Below, piece after piece: positions 57,731 to 64,000 of a stretch of 64,000 nt of DNA. Numbering within the stretch: the first letter of the stretch is position 1; the number at the start of each line of letters is the position of its first letter. The notes below the pieces were generated by a model. It was not told the DNA's origin. It saw only the letters and a program-made list of their open reading frames with translations, and searched no databases. A program made the position numbers and the translations under genes. Source of the stretch: Microcyclospora pomicola. Lineage: Eukaryota; Ascomycota; Dothideomycetes; Capnodiales. The stretch lies in assembly GCA_002786065.1 (NCBI GenBank), contig NHNY01000005.1, positions 248,001 through 312,000 of the forward strand. The letters run 5' to 3'.

Positions 57731-58665
57731 CTAAAAGTCTCCTCCACCACCATCATCTCCACCGAAGTCTCCTCCGCCATCACCGCCGTCGTCACCACCA
57801 TTGTCAGCACCAGCTTCATATCTATAAAGCATGTCAGTAGTGAACTTCGGCACGGCAGGAGATGCGCTTACCCTTGGTTGTACTCGTTCTGATCGTGGTC
57901 CTCGAAAGCATCCATGAGCAATGCTCCACCCACAAGACCAGCGCCTGCTCCCAGCATCATGCCTCCAGCACCCATACCTTGTTTCTGCCGAACTTGCTGC
58001 TGTTGAGGGTAATAGCCACCCTGCTGGGGATAGCCACCGTATTGCTGGGGAGGATAACCTTGCTGAGGATAGCCTTGCTGCGGGTATTGTTGCCCGTACT
58101 GCTGGGGCGGCCTCGAAGATGACCCACCGCCAAATTTCCCAGCGAGTTTGCCGAGCAGACCCTTGCTCTTCTCATCTCTCGGTGGAAGCTCTTGCTGACC
58201 ATACGGCGATGGGCTTGACTGTCCGTAGGACTGCTGTTGGCCGTAAGATTGTTGGCCATATCCCTGTTGACCGTACTGGGGCGCACCCTGCTGTCCCTGT
58301 CCATAGTAAGAGTCGGAGGCGCCGCGATCTGTCGACCCACCAGCATGACCGGCTCGGGCATTCTCCTCCTCTTGAAGCTTGCGCGCCAGCTTCTCATCCT
58401 CGGTCATATTGCCTGGGTTCGATCCATATCCACCCTTCTCAGGTCCTGTAGCTTGAGCAGCATTATGATCGTATCCTGGTGGTGCGCCTGGTGGGGCTCC
58501 ATCTGGTTTGGGACCAAATGCTGGCTCGGTCGGCTTATCCCACTGCGATGCCTTGGTGAAAGTGTTGACGTAGAACCACTCTTTGTATTGGTCGTTCCAC
58601 ACCGCCTTCCATCCTTCTGGGACGCGAGGAGGCGGCGGTCCTGCAGGTGGTGCGAAGTCTGCCAT
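57731..58665 (-). CDS. WW-domain protein with Gln/Gly/Tyr-rich tail (Wwm1-like)
   Basis: Two exons: 57872-58665 and 57731-57821, with a 50-nt intron; 294 residues from ATG 58665. The WW domain is at residues 15-46 (VPEGWKAVWNDQYKEWFYVN, then TFTKASQWDKP), with the two signature tryptophans Trp19 and Trp42 and Pro45. It is followed by a short charged segment (MTEDEKLARKLQEEENA), then low-complexity YGQQ/YPQQGY repeats, then a Gly/Met-rich hydrophobic stretch (GAGGMMLGAGAGLVGGALLM). Exon 2 adds a Gly/Asp tail ending DF. The layout resembles yeast Wwm1, a WW protein that interacts with the metacaspase, and similar fungal proteins. Function unproven. Confidence 0.85.
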
Positions 58666-59304
58666 GACTGGAGTGTGTGGAGAGCAATGAACAAGCAGGT
58701 TGGAGGGGTCTCAAGTACATTACATGTAGTTCGACGCACATTCCGCCATACCTAGCTGACGTCACGGCTGTGAACATTGCCTCACTCCAGTGCCTGCGCC
58801 ACATTGTGCCACGCAGGCCTGTTGATCACATGAGGCGTGCCACAAGCCCGCAGATGTAGACTTCAGTAGATGGAAAGTTAGGAACCTAGCTAGCAGATAG
58901 TCATGTGAATGATGGTTGGGACAGAGCGAGAAGTGGTAAAACTAATCTGCATTTACTTATGTTCATTCTTACATGGACACGCATTCCGCCGGCCCCTTAT
59001 CAGTAGAGTATCGTATGCTCCGTGCGCCCGGCTACATGGCATGCACATGTAGCAGAGACCCTTTCGCACGGCTTTCAGGACAGCAAATCGATACAACCAG
59101 GAAACGATTCCCTAACGCCGTCCTTTGCCAACCCAGCTCTACCATCGTTTCGTTGATTAATCTCGACATAAGACGCAACTCCACCCCGCAGCAATAAAAG
59201 TGTTCGTCATGTTAACAAGCAAATCAAAGCAAAATTGGGTATCCGAACGTCGTCCCGAGCTTCCTGGACAAGGCAAGCCTCAGCATAGTCTGTCAAAAGG
59301 TAGG
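58666..59304. other. Intergenic: WW-gene promoter and cbf1 3' flank
   Basis: No gene seen. Confidence 0.55.
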
Positions 59305-60373
59305 TCAGTCAGCGTCGTCCACGTCCGCGGTAAGCTTATGGTCATCGTCTATGGCAACGCCGGCCTTCTGGGCAGCTTTCTTCCATTGCTCGCATTCAGC
59401 CCAGGCGCGTTGGCACTCGGCCTTCAGCTTGTCGCAGCTGGAGCTGAGTTCGGCGATTGCTTGCTCTGTTAGGAGTTTCTCGAGGGTCCATTTCTCGATA
59501 TTCTGAGATTCGTTCTCTTTGAGCTGCGTGATGAACTGGACAGCACGTGCAAGAATGCTACCTTTGTTCTTCTCGCAGCCTGGGACTATTATGGACAACT
59601 CGTTTATGCCTTCATTAATGGTCTCGCGCCGCCTTCGTTCGACTGTAGCTGTGTTAGATGACATACGAGACCGAGTATCAAGCGGGTATCAACTCACCTT
59701 CTTTATGGTTGTCCTTGCGAACCTTGTGCCACTCGTCACTGCCTACCTGGAGCTTACTGCCCGATTGATTGCCAGGCACGAGAGTTGTCGATGTCTCTTC
59801 GTTCGGCGAGACTTGGTTGTCCTTGCCGGTATCTATGTCGAAGCCTCCAAACGCAAAGCTAGGACGCTGCTGGTTATTTGGCACACCGGGTTCTGCAGAA
59901 GCACTGTCTTGTTTGTCACTAGTGCCGTCACCTACACTCCGCATGAAAGTTTGCTCAGTGGATTGTGGCACAGTCATTGTGTGGTATTGGGCCATGGCAG
60001 CAGCAGCAGTGTCACTCGCACTTGGCCCATTATCTCCTGGTAGCCCATGGTGTTGTTCGTTCATGTGGTCCCGCTCGCGGCTCTGCTCGTGCTGTTGATG
60101 CAGCTGCAGCTGATGCTCATGATGATGGTCATGGTGAAGCTGGTGGTCGTGCTGCTGAGCTTGTCGGTCGTGCTCGCCAGAGTCGTTGTTGTGGGCGGAG
60201 AGAACGGCAGCAAAGTCGAGCCCACTGTCGGTATGTTGTATGACTCCATCTTCTCCACCCATGTAATGGTGTGTCTGAAAGTCGTGTCCCTGCACATCCA
60301 TGCCAGGACCTGCGCGAAGACCAGGCATGTCTTGTGGATCACGCTTCCTCTTGCTTTGGAGGGTAGCCATCAT
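59305..60373 (-). CDS. cbf1: bHLH factor Cbf1/Cpf1
   Basis: Sequence-specific CACGTG-binding protein; in budding yeast it binds centromere element CDEI and methionine-pathway promoters. Two exons: 59698-60373 and 59305-59642, with a 55-nt intron; 337 residues from the first of two adjacent ATGs (60373). The N terminus is long and rich in His/Gln (QQHDHQLHHDHHHEHQLQLH), encoded by CAT/CAG-rich DNA. The basic region and bHLH come at the C terminus: SDEWHKVRKDNHKE spliced to VERRRRETINEGINELSIIV, PGCEKNKGSILARAVQFITQ, then a zipper-like coiled coil (LEKLLTEQAIAELSSSCDKL). The DNHKEVERRRRE wording is diagnostic of Cbf1; a different acceptor 6 nt earlier would insert two residues. Confidence 0.93.
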
Positions 60374-63300
60374 CGGTCGGATGGATCTGGTGTTCAATTC
60401 ATGTTAGCTCATGGTCCCCATGACGAGGCTAGCGATAGTGACTGCGGGCGCGTAGCGACTATGCGGTCGCAACATACTGGAAGCTGGCATACATCTTGCC
60501 AGCCTCCGACATTGTGTTGCGACGTGTCTCGCGAGCGCGCATCTCGTGGTTGGACATCTATATGTACCAACCATGAGAGAGAGGCCGCCGTCCCCGTCGC
60601 ATCGGCGACAACATGGCGGATGGAGAGGACGACGCGCCGCTTCGCTGATCGTCGCAGAGCATGGTCATTTGCGCGAGCGCAATCGCTCGTGCGCCCGATG
60701 AAGCCATATCATGGCAAGGATAGAGCGGTACTGATGACTTACTTCTGGCGTGATGTTTGGGCCTCTTGTGAGGGTCGTCACCTGATGATAAACGTGACTT
60801 GGACCGTGATCTCAGTTACAGGACGCTTCTGCGACGAGATCGCGTCGGTTGCCTGCACCACGTCGATTGTCAATAGGCTGAGCCGACGGCGATTCAACGA
60901 CTTTTGGTTTGTATGCGAATATCAAGTTGCGCCCAGTTTGAAATGCGAGCGTGGTTGTGTAGTGTCGATAGAGCAGAGATCACGAGGGCGAGAGTCCAGT
61001 CCCAGCCGACACGTGCCGTGCCCAGGGCTCTAAAAGCAGTATCAGCTATACTTACCGTTGACACTTCGCTCTCCTACCTACATGTATCGTAGAAGTACCT
61101 ACACGAGCTTTCTCAACACCTGCGAACGCCGACACCTGCCTAAGGTATATAGGTATCCGCCAAATGGACGTGACTTGAACAATGTGGAAGATGCACTCAT
61201 GATGCAGCATTCGATCCCCGTTGCTTGAGCTTGATCAACCGTGGCTCGCGACTCAACCGTCATGGCGGAGAGCTTGTGACACCGACCGGACAAGTAATGA
61301 CATTACGATTCTCACACTCTTGGAGTGATGCAACATCCAGCTCTCAGGTCGAAATTCCTTTGAATTAATGGCGCATTCGGACTCGCAGACGTTCAAAACC
61401 GTCTATGTCTATCTGTCGTTTGGTCATGAGCATATTTCGACTGATGTGGCTGCTGCGCTTTTGCGTCACGGCTGGCGTCGGGAAAGCTCTACTCCCTCCT
61501 TGACCAATACTAAGGATTTGTGCACCAGACCTACGCCTCTTCTCACCAGGAACTGGTGGACTTAATCAGGAATGAAGTGATATCCATCGAACGGAGTGGG
61601 AGGAGTTTTAACACGTAAGCTGAAATGCCTCCAGGCCTGGCAAATTGATTGATTCGACCCATGTTATTACATGCGATAGTCCTTAAGACCATCACACTCT
61701 TCAGGTCGACACTACTCTCTTTGCAAAGCAGACTGCATCAAGCTGGAGATGATGTAGTCATTCGCTTTCTGAATGTTGGATTGCATAAGGTACCTTCTGC
61801 AGCACAGACGAGGATGTACTGTACGACACACACACTGGTCCCAGAGATTAAAGCTTCGTCGTGTTCCTGCTCAGAGATAGGGGCGCTTCAGGTCTGGCGG
61901 GGCGATGTTTGACGCATTGTCTTGGTCCTTAATCGCCGGAGATACTCAACATCGTTCCGATCGAACCAAGTCAGCAACGCGGTGATGCGCACTGCTATGG
62001 CATGCTGCATGTTGCCATACCAGTCGCAGTTGCACGGCTCCAGCCACATGATAAAGGGCGGCTTAGGTAAGTGTCTCACATTCCAGCTACAACATTTGAG
62101 ACAATACGCGACATGACCTAGTCATCAGCAACATACCTCACGAAAACAAATATCATGCGCTGCTATCGTATGGCAATTTGCTGTGGTGTCGCCGCCTCTA
62201 CTACTGCCTCGTCAAGCGGTCTGCCACCTTTTTAGGAATGGCAATCGACCCGGAGGATCCCGCCAGATGGTGGTTGTCAGGTCGTCCCTCGCACGTCTCA
62301 CGCTATACACAGTGACCTGCAATGCAACCAGGCTACTATATACGACCACCTCGTTGGAATGGCATACGGCCTCCTGACTAGTGCCGTTGTAGTATCAGCT
62401 ACGCTCGCGCACATCTAAGATTCATTCGGAAAGGCTGCTTCGACCTTGAGCGGAGACCGGTCCGACACTCAGATGTTTGAGATACATTTCGAACTGCGAA
62501 TGGCCGCTGCAGAACACCTGAGCCACACTTGGTATGGATATAAGCTCGTGCTTGGACAACGTTGCATTGACTGTTATAGGTGTGTCCCCTGCACGGCTGG
62601 AGCGGCACGCACGGCTGGCTGCAAAAGCTCAGACCCTTCGAAACATGCGATATTGCGTGCAGCCACCAACAACACCTCTTGCCTTGCCGCCACCGCACAT
62701 CTCTGCTTTTCTAGCACGTTTTGTGATGAAACTCTATCGTGGGCGCTTTCGTGCTGCAAGTGCTAGAGGGTCGACCACTGGGAAAACTGGGAGCCCGGCA
62801 AATTTGACTGTGGTCGCAAAGTTCGATCTAGCTTGCGGCATGTTCGTCCATGCCCATTCTCCTGACAACAATCTTGTCATAATGTCCGTCTGGGCCCTTG
62901 GCAGGACTGCGCATAGCCAACAGGAAGGTAGGCCCATTGTAATTTTATTTCCCATCACACGAGAGTGTAGAGCGAGAATCTCCGGCAGGCCAGTGAGATT
63001 CTCCTTCTGCGTCTCACTTGTGTTAGAACAAGCGGGCAGGGGAAGGTTGGAGGCAAAGCCGTAGTATCATCCTCATGTCTATAAGCCTGACGGTGTGGCT
63101 ATCCCTCCAGCAGACTTCCTTCTAACTTTCCCTACCACACTGTCTTTATTCTCGACGGCCACTCATAGCCACCTGTTTTCAGTTGCGTCCATCCGACCAC
63201 AGCCATTCTTTTATTCATCTTCAGTCTCTACTGTCAACAAAGTTATAACGTTCCTTTGCACCCGTTGTGCTTGTCAATTTTTTCTGCATTATCACATTAC

Positions 63301-63448
63301 GACAATTGCTACAATCTCAAATCAGAAGGGCGGTCGACCACTTCATCATAAGTACTACACAGTCCTACCCCTGGCTTCTGCTCAATCAGAAGCCCCAACA
63401 CGCCAGTCCCACCAAGATCAAACGTACCACTGATCGGAAACACTGGAG
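60374..63448. other. Gene-poor stretch of 3.1 kb
   Basis: Upstream region of cbf1 and of the GH5 glucanase gene. The 328-codon open frame across 60047-61033 is mostly antisense to cbf1. Short frames at 61368-63064 show no family resemblance. A pyrimidine-rich leader precedes the GH5 gene (63110-63440). Confidence 0.45.
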
Positions 63449-64000
63449 ATGTTCACAATCCAATCATTGGCTTCCGCAGCTATCTTTGCCATCCTGGTGT
63501 GGCCTGCCAACGGTTTGCCACATGCTCTCCATGAGTCCACTGCTCAGCAACCTGCTCAGGACAGCACAGCTCTCCTAACGAAGTCAACCTTGGCCGACGC
63601 CCCAGTTATATTGTTGAAAAGACAATTCTTCGGCCACAGTGGTGGAGCAGGGTTTCAACATGGGTCCTTTTCAGACAACACTGAAGTACAGTCATCAACC
63701 CATAGCTCTGTGACTTCGGCCAGCCAACAAACAACTTCTACCACAACACATGTGGTACCAACGACTTCGAGCGTAACCACGCTAGTAGTCACCTCGACGA
63801 AGAAATCCGATAGTTCTGCAAGCACAACGAGCTCTTCTACATGGACAACAAAGACATCACAAACTTCCATCAGCAGCAGCTTATTGACAAAAACATCAAG
63901 CTCTTCCACGCAAGCGACCGCAACCAATCCGGCAATGATACGGGGAGTCAATATTGGTGGCTGGTTGGTCCTCGAAAAATGGATGACCTCTGATGTCTTC
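63449..64000 (+). CDS. Secreted exo-beta-1,3-glucanase (glycoside hydrolase family 5), 3' end beyond window
   Basis: Start of a cell-wall/extracellular glucan 1,3-beta-glucosidase. The ATG at 63449 opens a signal peptide (MFTIQSLASAAIFAILVWPA) and a propeptide with a likely Kex2 site (LLKRQFFGHS). A Ser/Thr-rich linker of about 90 residues (for example SSTHSSVTSASQQTTSTTTH), expected to be O-glycosylated, precedes the catalytic domain. That domain begins MIRGVNIGGWLVLEKWMTSD, the diagnostic N-terminal block of GH5_9 exo-glucanases. The frame is open to the window edge (184 codons). The long linker before the catalytic domain is unusual for secreted yeast Exg1 and may indicate a wall-attached form. 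Confidence 0.9.
   Translation, partial: MFTIQSLASAAIFAILVWPANGLPHALHESTAQQPAQDSTALLTKSTLADAPVILLKRQFFGHSGGAGFQHGSFSDNTEVQSSTHSSVTSASQQTTSTTTHVVPTTSSVTTLVVTSTKKSDSSASTTSSSTWTTKTSQTSISSSLLTKTSSSSTQATATNPAMIRGVNIGGWLVLEKWMTSDVF

Noticed and set aside
60047-61033. 328-codon plus-strand open frame
   Set aside because: Its first half is antisense to cbf1, translating the His/Gln repeat region backwards into Leu/Val/Met runs; the rest shows no family resemblance.

Overview
The window looks like nuclear DNA of a filamentous ascomycete. Genes are single-copy housekeeping types with many short introns (about 50-75 nt) carrying GT..AG ends and CTRAY-like branch sites. The proteins are typical of Pezizomycotina, and the overall set best fits a Dothideomycete (inference; no rDNA or marker gene is present to settle it). 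No CRISPR array, insertion sequence, rRNA, convincing tRNA, retroelement or virus-like element was seen. Exon boundaries were read by hand from splice signals and reading-frame continuity.

Layout, left third (1-22 kb): the start of a serine palmitoyltransferase small-subunit-like gene at the left edge; a long pyrimidine-rich leader feeding a Puf3-type Pumilio protein; ribonuclease H2 subunit A; a Hook-type dynein adaptor; a Myb-like DNA-binding protein; tubulin-folding cofactor B (Alf1); the kinetochore protein CENP-C/Mif2; a small uncharacterised membrane protein; and a tiny NCE101-family gene.

Middle (22-43 kb): the autophagy ubiquitin-like protein Atg8; peroxin Pex16; an MFS siderophore-iron transporter with three perfect iron-GATA (ATCWGATAA) sites in its upstream interval; a seven-helix membrane protein fused to an RGS domain (GprK-like); a secreted yapsin-like aspartic protease; an arylsulfotransferase-type protein with a repetitive Ser/Thr/His/Arg tail; and a CCHC zinc-knuckle protein (Gis2/CNBP).

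Right third (43-64 kb): an F-box protein; the DNA-end-resection factor Sae2/Ctp1; an SREBP-type bHLH factor without membrane helices; a small I9-type protease inhibitor; Pcf11 of the mRNA 3'-end cleavage machinery; RCC1 (Ran exchange factor) interrupted by an in-frame TAG; a WW-domain protein; the bHLH factor Cbf1; and the start of a secreted GH5 exo-beta-1,3-glucanase.

The genes do not form one pathway or a secondary-metabolite cluster. Several long intergenic stretches (13.1-16.1, 32.4-34.5, 36.0-38.0 and 60.4-63.4 kb) show no supportable gene. The features most worth a second look are the RCC1 stop codon, the iron-GATA array, the 7TM-RGS fusion, the repeat tail of the arylsulfotransferase-like protein, and the unresolved C-terminal exon of CENP-C. 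I did not find a convincing undescribed multi-gene system.
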